64,000 bases of DNA from Paenibacillus aceris (lineage in GTDB: Bacteria > Bacillota > Bacilli > Paenibacillales > NBRC-103111): contig NZ_JAGGKV010000009.1 in NCBI RefSeq assembly GCF_017874035.1, forward strand, positions 124,001 through 188,000, given 5' to 3'. Positions 41,268 to 49,966 of the stretch are shown here, piece by piece (positions within the stretch are counted from its first letter, which is position 1; the number at the start of each line of letters is the position of its first letter). Below the pieces are notes generated by a model. That model saw only the letters and a program-made list of their open reading frames with translations. It was not told where the DNA came from and did not search any database. The position numbers and the translations under genes are program-made.

Positions 41268-42725
41268 GTGGCTGTACCTTTAACGTATCTGAATTATTTA
41301 GGCGGCGAGTGGAAGTCTGCATCCAATAAGTCGGTTGAGGCTAGTATGAACCCTGCCAACCGCCACGAAACGGTAGGATATATTCAAAAATCATCGGAAG
41401 ATGACTTGTTTGAAGCTGTAACTGCGGCCAAAGAGGCAAAGCAGGGATGGCGCAAATTATCGGGACCGGCACGCGGAGAATTCCTGTTCAAGGTCGCCAA
41501 TCAACTGGAGCGCCGTTTGGATGAGATTGCCGAAATGATGACCCGTGAAATGGGGAAAACGCTTCCTGAGGCGAAAGGTGAAACGGCGCGGGGCGTAGCC
41601 ATTTTGCGCTATTACGCAGGAGAAGGCATGCGGAAGGCCGGGGATGTAATACCGTCAACGGACAGCTCTGCTTTGATGTTTACAACACGGGTGCCGCTTG
41701 GCGTCGTCGGCGTCATTACGCCATGGAATTTCCCCGTCGCCATTCCGATATGGAAAATTGCGCCTGCCTTGATTTATGGCAACACGGTCGTGTTTAAACC
41801 AGCCCAAGAGACAGCGGTAACCGCGGCACTGGTTGTCGAATGTTTTCATGAAGCGGGCATCCCGGCTGGCGTCATCAATATGGTGACTGGCGAAGGCGGC
41901 GTCATCGGACAAGCCATGGCCGACCATCCGGACATCAATGGACTTACCTTTACAGGTTCCAACGGGGTGGGTAAAAAAGTCGGGCAAAGCGCTTTGGCAA
42001 GAGGAGCGAAGTATCAGCTGGAAATGGGAGGAAAGAATCCCGTTATCGTGGCGCATGATGCGGATTTGGATCAAGCGGTGGAAGCAACTGTCAGCGGCGG
42101 ATTAAGGTCGACAGGGCAGAAATGCACAGCTACGAGCAGAGTCATCGTCCATAGTGGAATCTATGAAGCTTTTAAAGAAAAGCTGCTTGCAAAAATTGCA
42201 ACGATTCGGATAGGGCCGGGCTTGGATGCAGAAACGTGGATGGGACCATGCGCAAGTGAAAATCAGTACCGTACAGTGCTATCCTACCTGGCAAAAGCCG
42301 TAGAAGAAGGAGGTACCTTGCTGTGCGGAGGGGGGACAGGCATGGGGAGAGAGCTAGAAGCGGGCTTCTTTATTGAGCCTACTGTATTCGAACATATCTC
42401 CAGCTCGATGACCATCGCCCAAGAAGAAATCTTCGGACCTGTGCTTGCGCTTATTCAGGTGGATTCGATGGAGGAGGCTATCCAAATTGCCAATGATGTC
42501 AAATTCGGGCTCAGCGCGTCGATTTTCACGCGCGATATATCGACGATGCTGACGTTCATGAATGACATCGATGCCGGTCTTGTTCGGATCAATGCTGAGA
42601 GTGCTGGGGTGGAGCTGCAGGCTCCGTTTGGCGGCATGAAGTTCTCCAGCTCGGGCTCTCGGGAACAAGGGCAGGCTGCAATTGAATTTTATACGGAAAT
42701 AAAGACCGTATTCGTTAAAGCTTAA
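41268..42725 (+). CDS. Aldehyde dehydrogenase, probable 2-oxoglutarate semialdehyde dehydrogenase
   Basis: 485 residues from a GTG start with GGGAGG upstream; the frame extends back into the previous gene but without a site. ALDH motifs: TPWNFPVAIPIWKIAPAL, FTGSNGVGKKVG, LEMGGKNPVIV (general-base Glu near 251) and STGQKCTATSRVIV (nucleophile Cys near 285). The GQKCTATSR environment resembles KGSADH enzymes that oxidise 2-oxoglutarate semialdehyde to 2-oxoglutarate, the product expected of KdgD. A clear terminator ends the operon. Confidence 0.85.
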   Translation: MAVPLTYLNYLGGEWKSASNKSVEASMNPANRHETVGYIQKSSEDDLFEAVTAAKEAKQGWRKLSGPARGEFLFKVANQLERRLDEIAEMMTREMGKTLPEAKGETARGVAILRYYAGEGMRKAGDVIPSTDSSALMFTTRVPLGVVGVITPWNFPVAIPIWKIAPALIYGNTVVFKPAQETAVTAALVVECFHEAGIPAGVINMVTGEGGVIGQAMADHPDINGLTFTGSNGVGKKVGQSALARGAKYQLEMGGKNPVIVAHDADLDQAVEATVSGGLRSTGQKCTATSRVIVHSGIYEAFKEKLLAKIATIRIGPGLDAETWMGPCASENQYRTVLSYLAKAVEEGGTLLCGGGTGMGRELEAGFFIEPTVFEHISSSMTIAQEEIFGPVLALIQVDSMEEAIQIANDVKFGLSASIFTRDISTMLTFMNDIDAGLVRINAESAGVELQAPFGGMKFSSSGSREQGQAAIEFYTEIKTVFVKA

Positions 42726-42741
42726 TACGCATGTTAAGAAG

Positions 42742-42776
42742 GAGCGCACTTCATCAAATGGTGGAGTGCGCTCTTT
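42742..42776 (+). terminator. Rho-independent terminator
   Basis: GAGCGCACTTC and GGAGTGCGCTC form an 11-bp stem (one G-U) with a T-run after it, following the aldehyde dehydrogenase gene. Confidence 0.88.
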
Positions 42777-42785
42777 GTTATGCCA

Positions 42786-43559
42786 TTATTTTCTGGACGT
42801 CACATACTGCTCAATGCCGTCTAAAATTCTTTCGAGACCGAAATCAAATTCTTCCCCAAATTCCTGTGAGTTCTCTTCTTTACGGTGATCCTCCGCTGAG
42901 TAGGCACCTGCTTGAACGACTGGCTGGAGATAGGGAAACCGCTCGGCGGTGACCAGGTGATTTAGCGCAGCGCTATAGTCAACGCCTGGAACCGGTCCTG
43001 TGTTGACGCCTGTTCGGACTGCACTTTCCATATCCCGCCGAACCAACCCGTAAACACGTGCATAGCTGGTCAGCAAGACAACAACTGATACCTTTTCCTG
43101 ATGGTTTAAAGGCAGCTCGTGCATAATCTGCAGGGCCCAGTCTACAATCCGCAAGTTATTTGGTGTCATTGGAATACCGGAGGCAGGGATATCACACAAC
43201 CATGGGTGTTCTAGGAAACAACGGATGATTGTTTGAACAAAGAGCGACATATGTTCACGCCAATGTAAGGAAGCAGGATCCTCGGGAACAGAGATATTGC
43301 ATACGGCGTCCTGCATGAGGAGAACTAGATCATCCTTGCTAGGCACATATCGGTAAAGTGACATAGTCGTAAAACCTAGGGACGCGGCAACGCGGTTCAT
43401 GGAAACAGCGGAGAGACCATCCCTATCAGCAATTGCAATAGCAGAGTCTACGATTTGCTTCAGACTCATTTCACGCTTGGGACCTCTCTGCGGCTCTTTG
43501 ACTAACCCCCAGCTAAGAGCTACACCGCGCGGTAAATCCCCTTCAAATTCATTATTCAT
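42786..43559 (-). CDS. TetR-family regulator
   Basis: 257 residues from the preferred ATG, with AGAGGG about nine bases upstream; the frame extends further to 43637, through the divergent promoter and operator. The N-terminal HTH reads IVDSAIAIADRDGLSAVSMN followed by RVAASLGFTTMSLYRYVPSK, and the C-terminal domain is the TetR_C type associated with drug-responsive regulators. It is divergent from a FAD monooxygenase gene and a palindrome lies between them, so it likely represses that gene. Confidence 0.88.
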   Translation of the reverse strand: MNNEFEGDLPRGVALSWGLVKEPQRGPKREMSLKQIVDSAIAIADRDGLSAVSMNRVAASLGFTTMSLYRYVPSKDDLVLLMQDAVCNISVPEDPASLHWREHMSLFVQTIIRCFLEHPWLCDIPASGIPMTPNNLRIVDWALQIMHELPLNHQEKVSVVVLLTSYARVYGLVRRDMESAVRTGVNTGPVPGVDYSAALNHLVTAERFPYLQPVVQAGAYSAEDHRKEENSQEFGEEFDFGLERILDGIEQYVTSRK

Positions 43560-43611
43560 ATCTAAGAGCCCTCTTTCATACGCTATCCAAAAATGTGGTT
43601 GCCTTTTAATT

Positions 43612-43626
43612 GTATATAACATATAC
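43612..43626. promoter_or_regulatory. Candidate TetR operator
   Basis: GTATAT-AAC-ATATAC is a perfect dyad with 6-bp arms, in the gap between the TetR gene and the divergent FAD monooxygenase gene. Its place and symmetry fit a shared operator. Confidence 0.6.
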
Positions 43627-43687
43627 TGTTTATGCAATACACAGTTAATTTAAGTTTTTAAAATAAATAACAGGAGTGATAATCCAT

Positions 43688-44902
43688 ATGACGAAAGCTC
43701 AAACAATTCTTATTTCTGGTGCAAGTATTGCCGGGCCCGCGCTCGCTTATTGGCTGATCAAGTACGGATTTGAGGTTACAATCGTAGAGCGTGCTCCTGA
43801 ATTACGGCGAGGAGGCTATGGCGTTGATATCCGTGGCGCCGCAATCTCCGTGCTTGAACGGATGGGCATTCTTGAACAAGTTCGGGCAGCCGATACACAC
43901 ATGACCGGCGTTTATTTCATGAATAAAGATGGCCAAATAGCAGGTCAGATGAGTGAAGCAAGCATGGGAAACCAGCAAGGTCTGGACATAGAAATCATGC
44001 GCGATGATCTTACGGATATTCTATATCGTTTGACGAAAGACACTGTCCGCTATATTTGGGGAGATTCGATTACCGCCATTGTTGAGACGGAATCAGGCGC
44101 TGAGGTTCATTTTGCCCATAGGAAGCCGCAAACGTTTGATTTCGTGGTGGGCGCTGATGGACTTCATTCCAACGTGCGCAGCTTGACATTTGGCGAGGAG
44201 GCACAGTTTAAACGATCTCTTGGTTGCTATATTTCAATTTTTACGACGCCTAATTATCTTAAGCTTGATCACAGCCAACAGTTTTTTACGGTACCAGGGA
44301 AGACAGTTGGTATGTATAGTGCGCGTGACAACACGGAAGCTAAAGGGATGTTTATTTTTCAATCACCTGCTTTAAAGTACGATCGACACGACGTTGAAGC
44401 TCAAAAAGAGCTTGTAGTCAAAGTTTTTGGTAACGAAACAGGCTGGGAAACGCAGAAATTGATTCATGAGATGACAGATGCGAAAGATTTTTACTTTGAT
44501 GAGATTTGCCAGATTCATATGCCGACTTGGTCAAAGGGCAGGGTTACGCTTGTCGGCGATGCAGCCTATGGGCCTTCACCGCTTTCAGGGCAAGGATCTA
44601 GTCTTGCGATCGTGGGAGCTTATGTGTTGGCTGGTGAATTAAAGGAAGCTAATGGTGACTTTACGAAAGCTTTTACTGCCTATGAGCAAAAGATGCGAGC
44701 TTTTGTGCAAAAAAATCAAAAAGTAGGCCTCGTCGCAGCTGGAGGTATGATCGAACGCTCAAACTTCAAAATACGGGTAAGAAATTGCATGCTGCGTGTG
44801 CCATTTTTGATGACGTTCATGTATAAAGCAGTGATGAAGATGATTTCTAAGGCTGCGAATGCCATTGAATTGGAAGATTATAGAAACCGCCAGTCTTTTT
44901 GA
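43688..44902 (+). CDS. FAD-dependent monooxygenase, TetX/PHBH-like
   Basis: 404 residues from ATG 43688 behind CAGGAGTG; a GTG at 43676 is in frame but too close to that site. Features of group A flavin monooxygenases are LISGASIAGPALAYWLIKYG (FAD dinucleotide turn), VVGADGLHSNVRSL (DG motif) and VTLVGDAAYGPSPLSGQGSS (GD motif). It probably hydroxylates an aromatic compound or a drug. The divergent TetR-type repressor suggests substrate induction. Confidence 0.87.
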   Translation: MTKAQTILISGASIAGPALAYWLIKYGFEVTIVERAPELRRGGYGVDIRGAAISVLERMGILEQVRAADTHMTGVYFMNKDGQIAGQMSEASMGNQQGLDIEIMRDDLTDILYRLTKDTVRYIWGDSITAIVETESGAEVHFAHRKPQTFDFVVGADGLHSNVRSLTFGEEAQFKRSLGCYISIFTTPNYLKLDHSQQFFTVPGKTVGMYSARDNTEAKGMFIFQSPALKYDRHDVEAQKELVVKVFGNETGWETQKLIHEMTDAKDFYFDEICQIHMPTWSKGRVTLVGDAAYGPSPLSGQGSSLAIVGAYVLAGELKEANGDFTKAFTAYEQKMRAFVQKNQKVGLVAAGGMIERSNFKIRVRNCMLRVPFLMTFMYKAVMKMISKAANAIELEDYRNRQSF

Positions 44903-45009
44903 AAAGAAAAAATAGCAATTCTTGAAAACTACTATGCTTATATGTGACAATGAGGATGAACTGAATTTGAACAATGGTAGGAAAACCTTGGAGGAGGATT
45001 TATAACGTT

Positions 45010-45927
45010 ATGAGAACCATGAAACTTGGTACCAGCCAATTAGAAGTTCCGGTTTTAGCAGTAGGCTGCATGAGAATTAATTCGTTGGAAAAGACTGAGG
45101 CTGAACGCTTCGTCCAATCCGCTTTGGATGCAGGGGCTAATTTTTTTGACCATGCGGATATTTACGGGGGAGGTACCTGTGAAGAAATCTTCTCCGAAGC
45201 TATCCATATGAATGATGATATTCGCGAGAAAATCATTCTGCAATCCAAGTGCGGCATTCGCAAGGGGATGTTCGATTTCTCGAAAGAACATATTTTGGAA
45301 TCCGTCGACGGCATTTTGAAGCGGTTGAAAACCGATTATTTAGACATTCTGCTTTTGCACCGTCCGGATGCCTTAGTAGAGCCTGAAGAGGTAGCTGAAG
45401 CTTTTGATCTTCTCGAAAGCACTGGGAAAGTTAGGCATTTTGGTGTTTCGAATCAGACTCCTTTACAAATACAATTGCTGAAAAAGTCAGTGAAGCAACC
45501 GCTTGTTGCCAATCAACTACAATTAAGCATCACTAACTCCACGATGATTTCGAATGGCATGAATGTGAATATGTTGAATGATTCCGCCGTGAACCGGGAC
45601 GGAAATGTGCTTGATTATTGCAGACTGAATGATATTACGATTCAGCCGTGGTCGCCATTCCAATACGGGTTCTTCGAAGGTGTCTTCCTTGGAAACGAAA
45701 AGTTCCCTGAGTTGAATCAGAAAATCGATGAAATCGCTGCAAAATATGAAGTGACCAATACGACGATCGCTATTGCTTGGATCTTACGCCATCCGGCACG
45801 GATGCAACCGGTAACTGGAACGATGAATATTGATCGTTTAATCGATTGCTGTAAAGCAGCTGATGTGCATTTGACACGCCAAGAGTGGTATGAGATCTAT
45901 CGTGCTGCTGGGAATATTCTTCCATAA
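45010..45927 (+). CDS. Aldo/keto reductase
   Basis: 305 residues from ATG 45010 behind GGAGGAGG. Motifs: DAGANFFDHADIYGGGTCEE (Asp/Tyr of the tetrad), LDILLLHRPDALVEPEEVAE (His), HFGVSNQTPLQI, and the C-terminal coenzyme-binding stretch. It is an NADPH-dependent reductase, perhaps co-expressed with the FAD monooxygenase 107 bases upstream. A strong terminator follows. Confidence 0.88.
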   Translation: MRTMKLGTSQLEVPVLAVGCMRINSLEKTEAERFVQSALDAGANFFDHADIYGGGTCEEIFSEAIHMNDDIREKIILQSKCGIRKGMFDFSKEHILESVDGILKRLKTDYLDILLLHRPDALVEPEEVAEAFDLLESTGKVRHFGVSNQTPLQIQLLKKSVKQPLVANQLQLSITNSTMISNGMNVNMLNDSAVNRDGNVLDYCRLNDITIQPWSPFQYGFFEGVFLGNEKFPELNQKIDEIAAKYEVTNTTIAIAWILRHPARMQPVTGTMNIDRLIDCCKAADVHLTRQEWYEIYRAAGNILP

Positions 45928-45937
45928 GTAAAGTTGA

Positions 45938-45969
45938 AAGCCATCGCATCCTTGATGCGATGGTTTTTT
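45938..45969 (+). terminator. Rho-independent terminator
   Basis: CCATCGCATC and GATGCGATGG form a perfect 10-bp stem with a 3-base loop, then TTTTTT. Confidence 0.92.
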
Positions 45970-46054
45970 CATTTAATCGGTGCTGAGATTTGAATAAAAA
46001 CCGACCGATATAGGAACGTTAGTCCATATGCAGACAGAAGGGGAGGTTTGAACG

Positions 46055-46252
46055 ATGCCTGATAATCCGAAAAATGTTAAAAATGTCATTGAAAATAAAA
46101 CGAATATTTTTAATAACATGGGGCAATCAGCAACAAATTATGTGCAGAATGCTATTGAAAATGTGTTTGATTCCACCCAAGACGCAACACAAAACTTAGT
46201 GAATAACGTAATGAAGCGGCGTAAAAATGAAAATAAAGAAGGTAACAAATAA
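46055..46252 (+). CDS. Small Asn-rich protein of unknown function
   Basis: 65 residues, polar and Asn-rich (NVIENKTNIFNNMGQSATNY), predicted as one or two amphipathic helices with a basic tail. No family recognised. A strong Shine-Dalgarno (AGGGGAGGTTTG) before the ATG and a perfect terminator after it make it a real gene. It may be a small spore or membrane-associated protein, but this is a guess. Confidence 0.75.
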   Translation: MPDNPKNVKNVIENKTNIFNNMGQSATNYVQNAIENVFDSTQDATQNLVNNVMKRRKNENKEGNK

Positions 46253-46279
46253 AGCTTGTTCATTATATCTATTGGTCAT

Positions 46280-46303
46280 ACCGCCTAAATGGCGGTTTTT
46301 TTT
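46280..46303 (+). terminator. Rho-independent terminator
   Basis: ACCGCC and GGCGGT with a 5-base loop are followed by a long T-run, after the small Asn-rich gene. Confidence 0.9.
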
Positions 46304-46435
46304 ATGTATAAAAATGTTTGACATCTCTCTAATACTTTTCAGAACTATCAAATTCATGTAAAGTATGGAAAAGACATCTAAGTAATAAGCGATTTTGAAT
46401 GCTGCTCTGATCTTGAAAACGAGAGGAGATTGATG

Positions 46436-48037
46436 ATGTACTCTTTATTAATCGTGGATGATGAAAGGTGGGTCCGTCAAGGATTAGTTTCAACGATTGA
46501 TTGGCAAGCGGAAGGTATTGAAGTGCTAGGAGACGTGGAAGACGGAGAAGAAGCTTTGAAATTCATCCAAAGTCATATTCCGGATATCATCATCACAGAT
46601 ATCAAAATGCCGCGAATGGATGGGCTTACGTTTATTGAAACGCTCAAAAATGCCAACTTGTCTTCGAAAATTATCATTATAAGCGGATATAGCGAATTTA
46701 GCTATGCTCAGAAAGCGATGCGCTTCGGGGCAGTTGATTACGTGCTGAAGCCAATCGAAGAAACGCTTATGCTGGACGTAGTACGGAAATGTATAGAGCA
46801 AATTAAGCGTGAAAGAGAAGATCATCATGAGTTTGTACAAATGTCAGAAAGCATTCGGGAAAGCTTGCCGCTGGCCCGGCAGCGCTACTTAGAAACTCTT
46901 TTAACGAATGAAAGCGCTTCTAACCAATATTCGCGAACCGTGTGGGATCGGCTGAATATCCCATTGGATCCCCACCATCTCAAGGTAATTATCGTTAAGG
47001 TTTATGATTGGGGCCTGCATGAGCAAAACCCGAAAGAGCATTATTTGCTCCGCCATGCCATTGGCAATTTCGCAAAAGAAACAGTAAAAATGATTGGCAA
47101 GATGATAACTTGTCCTTTGCACGATCATGAAGATGCAGATCTTGCCCTATTGATTTCGCCGTTAAACGAGGCTGATCATTGGAGTGAACAGGGGACATGG
47201 GAAACGCTTATTACTGCTTGCTGGCGCCACTTAGGCATAGGGATCAACATCGGAATGAGCCATAAAAGCGAAATCACTAAGCTCCATGCTTCTTTCCAAG
47301 ATGCCATACAGGCTTCCGCGTACGCCTTCTATGACGGTTATGGCAAAGTGTATGCTGCCGAAGGGAAGGAGAAGCCTCCATCATGGCCACTTCAAACCTA
47401 TAGCCAGCCGAATGGTTGGATGACACGGTTCATCCATGCGGTAAAGCTTGGCGATGATGGTGCACTTCAGGCATTGATCGATGAGCTGTTTACACATCTA
47501 CAGCTGCATAGGGAGAAGTGTTCTCCACTTTTATTGAGAAAGGGCTTAACCTCGCTCTTCAGCGAGATTGAAAAAAAGCTATGGACAAGCTATTCCTCTG
47601 AGCCGAACGCCAACCTCAAAAGCTTTATCCTTCCATACTTCGCTCTGCCCGAGCTGAAAGATGTGCTGCGTGCTATCGTCCTCAAGTTCCAAATTGGCGA
47701 CAGCACCTCGGGGAATCGAAAAAGATTTATCGAGCTAGCGGTCAAATACATGGAAGAACATTACACAGAGCAGCTTACTATGAACCGGGTAGCTGAGCAT
47801 TTATTTTTAAATCCATCCTATTTCAGCAAACTATTTCATGAAAAAATGGGCGAGACATTTAGTAAATACATAATCCGTCTAAGGGTGAACAAAGCTAAAG
47901 AACTTCTTAAAGATTCAACGCTAAAGATTTATGAGGTTGCCGAGCAGGTTGGATATCAAGATTTCCGGCACTTTGTCAAGCTGTTTAAGGAGCAAGAGGG
48001 GATGACTCCGGCTCAATATCGGGATAGAGGCGTTTAG
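46436..48037 (+). CDS. Two-component response regulator, YesN/AraC type
   Basis: 533 residues. The N-terminal receiver has LLIVDDERW (acid pocket), the phospho-acceptor Asp near residue 55 in IIITDIKMPRMDG, and the conserved Lys in YVLKPIEE. A long helical middle follows, and the C-terminal AraC-type double HTH (QLTMNRVAEHLFLNPSYFSK and IYEVAEQVGYQDFRHFVKLF) binds DNA. It is paired with the YesM-type kinase encoded next (24 bases later) and probably controls the sugar ABC operon behind it. The start is one of TTG 46430, ATG 46433 or ATG 46436; the last has GAGAGGAGA at good distance. Confidence 0.92.
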   Translation: MYSLLIVDDERWVRQGLVSTIDWQAEGIEVLGDVEDGEEALKFIQSHIPDIIITDIKMPRMDGLTFIETLKNANLSSKIIIISGYSEFSYAQKAMRFGAVDYVLKPIEETLMLDVVRKCIEQIKREREDHHEFVQMSESIRESLPLARQRYLETLLTNESASNQYSRTVWDRLNIPLDPHHLKVIIVKVYDWGLHEQNPKEHYLLRHAIGNFAKETVKMIGKMITCPLHDHEDADLALLISPLNEADHWSEQGTWETLITACWRHLGIGINIGMSHKSEITKLHASFQDAIQASAYAFYDGYGKVYAAEGKEKPPSWPLQTYSQPNGWMTRFIHAVKLGDDGALQALIDELFTHLQLHREKCSPLLLRKGLTSLFSEIEKKLWTSYSSEPNANLKSFILPYFALPELKDVLRAIVLKFQIGDSTSGNRKRFIELAVKYMEEHYTEQLTMNRVAEHLFLNPSYFSKLFHEKMGETFSKYIIRLRVNKAKELLKDSTLKIYEVAEQVGYQDFRHFVKLFKEQEGMTPAQYRDRGV

Positions 48038-48061
48038 CGGCTAATCGGAGGAGGAGTTTGC

Positions 48062-49840
48062 TTGAAGCTTCTTACGCATTTAAAATGGCGTTCGGTAGGC
48101 TATAAATTATTCATTTTATTTTTTTCCAGTATGTCGATCTCCATCATGCTCATGGGGTACTTATCCTATCATAAAGCGAATGATATCATTAGTTCCAAAG
48201 TCTCGCAGGTAGCTTGGCAAACCGTGCAGCAAGCTAACAGGCGGCTAGAGTTAATTATGAACGAATATGACAACCGGTCTTTGCTTATTTTTGGCAATAA
48301 GGAAATCCAGAAAGGCATTCTCGGCGAATATAGGGATAGCTATGATCAAAGCTACAACAATCAGCAGATCGGCAAATTTTTGTCCAATTTAGTTAACGTT
48401 AAAAATGATACGCTGAACATTTATATTTTGGGCGAACGCAGCGCTTCTTATCGGTTTACGAACAATGGTTTCACGGAGCTCCCGATGATAAGTAAAGTGG
48501 AAGCTGAGCAAGATTGGTACAAACAAATTAAAGCAGCCAATGGCCAGGTCGTATGGTATGGCATCCGCTCGCCACTTGTTCAATCGCTTGATCAAGACAA
48601 TAAGCCTGTGTTTGTACTGGGCAGGTCATTAAAAAATTTCGATAATCTTGACCAAACGCTAGGCGTGCTCATCATGGAGTTTAATCCGGAGTTGATCCAG
48701 CAATTTTTGTCGGAGGTTGATTTTCAAGCGCAAGGTACCACTTATATCGTCAATCAAAACGACACGGTTGTTGCCGATTCGAACAACTCGCTTACTATGC
48801 GTCCTGCCGGGCTGAATTTACCTCCTGCAAGCAGTGGATATTTAACGGAAAAGGTCGATGGCAAGGAAGTTATGCTTGTCTATGACCAACTGAAAATAAC
48901 AGATTGGAAGCTTGTCGGTATGGCTCCGATTCAAAATTTGGTTAGTGATTCAAGGAAAATCGCATACTACACGGTCTATCTTGTCATTGGATTTAGCGTT
49001 GTGGCTATTGCGCTTGCTTTCCTTGTTGCCAAACAAATGCATAAGCCGGTCAGGATGCTGCTCTGGTCGATGCGCAGGGCGAGAGAAGGCGATTTCGAGG
49101 TGCAAATTACGAATGAGCGCAGTGATGAATTCGGTATGCTGTATCACAGCTTCAATACGATGGTGACGCGAATTAAAGACTTAATTGATGAAGTATACAT
49201 TCAAAAGCTCCTAAAAAAAGAAACGCAGTTGAAAATGATGGCGTCGCAGATTAACGCGCACTTTTTGTACAACACATTGGATTCCATTCATTGGATTTCT
49301 CGCATTTACAAAGTCGATGAGATCAGTACGATGATCTTCGGTTTATCCAAATATTTAAGGATCAGCTTAAGCGAGGGGAACGATTTTGTTACTGTCAAGG
49401 AAAGTGCGGAGTTGTTGGAAAGCTATATATCGATACAAAAAGTAAGGTATCAAGATAAATTTACGGTGAATATGAACATAGACCCCGCCTTGCTGAATTT
49501 CAAGGTTCTGAAGTTTGTATTTCAGCCCCTCGTAGAAAATGCCATTTATCACGGCCTTGAGAATAAGCGTGGAAAGGGCAAGTTGGACATTAGCTGGAAA
49601 ATGGAAGGGCAAATTCTCATCTTTGAGGTTGAGGATGACGGAATCGGAATTTCAGCGAACAAAATGGCCGAGCTTACAACTATGATGGATAGTGATGAAT
49701 GGGAGGGAGAACATAATTTTGCCTTAAGAAATATTCATTCGCAAATTCAATTAACCTACGGCAAAGAATATGGACTTTCCATTGAAAGCACTTTGGGTGT
49801 TGGCACAAAAGTCACTTTGGTCCTACCGTTAAGATCATGA
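48062..49840 (+). CDS. Sensor histidine kinase, YesM type
   Basis: 592 residues from a TTG start behind GGAGGAGG. Two membrane helices (about 20-40 and 300-320) enclose an extracellular sensory domain. A HAMP domain follows, then the His_kinase block MASQINAHFLYNTLDSIHWI with the phospho-His at about residue 400, and a HATPase domain (FQPLVENAIYHGLE, then VEDDGIGIS, and a GVGTKVTLVLPLRS end). It phosphorylates the regulator encoded before it, probably in response to an extracellular sugar or its binding protein. Confidence 0.93.
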   Translation: MKLLTHLKWRSVGYKLFILFFSSMSISIMLMGYLSYHKANDIISSKVSQVAWQTVQQANRRLELIMNEYDNRSLLIFGNKEIQKGILGEYRDSYDQSYNNQQIGKFLSNLVNVKNDTLNIYILGERSASYRFTNNGFTELPMISKVEAEQDWYKQIKAANGQVVWYGIRSPLVQSLDQDNKPVFVLGRSLKNFDNLDQTLGVLIMEFNPELIQQFLSEVDFQAQGTTYIVNQNDTVVADSNNSLTMRPAGLNLPPASSGYLTEKVDGKEVMLVYDQLKITDWKLVGMAPIQNLVSDSRKIAYYTVYLVIGFSVVAIALAFLVAKQMHKPVRMLLWSMRRAREGDFEVQITNERSDEFGMLYHSFNTMVTRIKDLIDEVYIQKLLKKETQLKMMASQINAHFLYNTLDSIHWISRIYKVDEISTMIFGLSKYLRISLSEGNDFVTVKESAELLESYISIQKVRYQDKFTVNMNIDPALLNFKVLKFVFQPLVENAIYHGLENKRGKGKLDISWKMEGQILIFEVEDDGIGISANKMAELTTMMDSDEWEGEHNFALRNIHSQIQLTYGKEYGLSIESTLGVGTKVTLVLPLRS

Positions 49841-49904
49841 CGAAATGCAGGAACGAACAAAAATAATACACTAAAAACAAAAATCGCCTCGTTTAAAGAA
49901 AGGT

Positions 49905-49920
49905 ATGAAAGCGCCTACAA
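49905..49920. promoter_or_regulatory. cre site (CcpA) before the sugar ABC operon
   Basis: ATGAAAGCGCCTACAA fits the WTGNNARCGNWWWCAW catabolite-response element except for one W position. It lies about 50 bases before the solute-binding protein start. The rest of the 49841-49966 gap shows nothing else. Confidence 0.7.
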
Positions 49921-49966
49921 TATAAATAAGCTCATAAGCGAGTGAGAAACTAAAAGGAGGCTCAAT

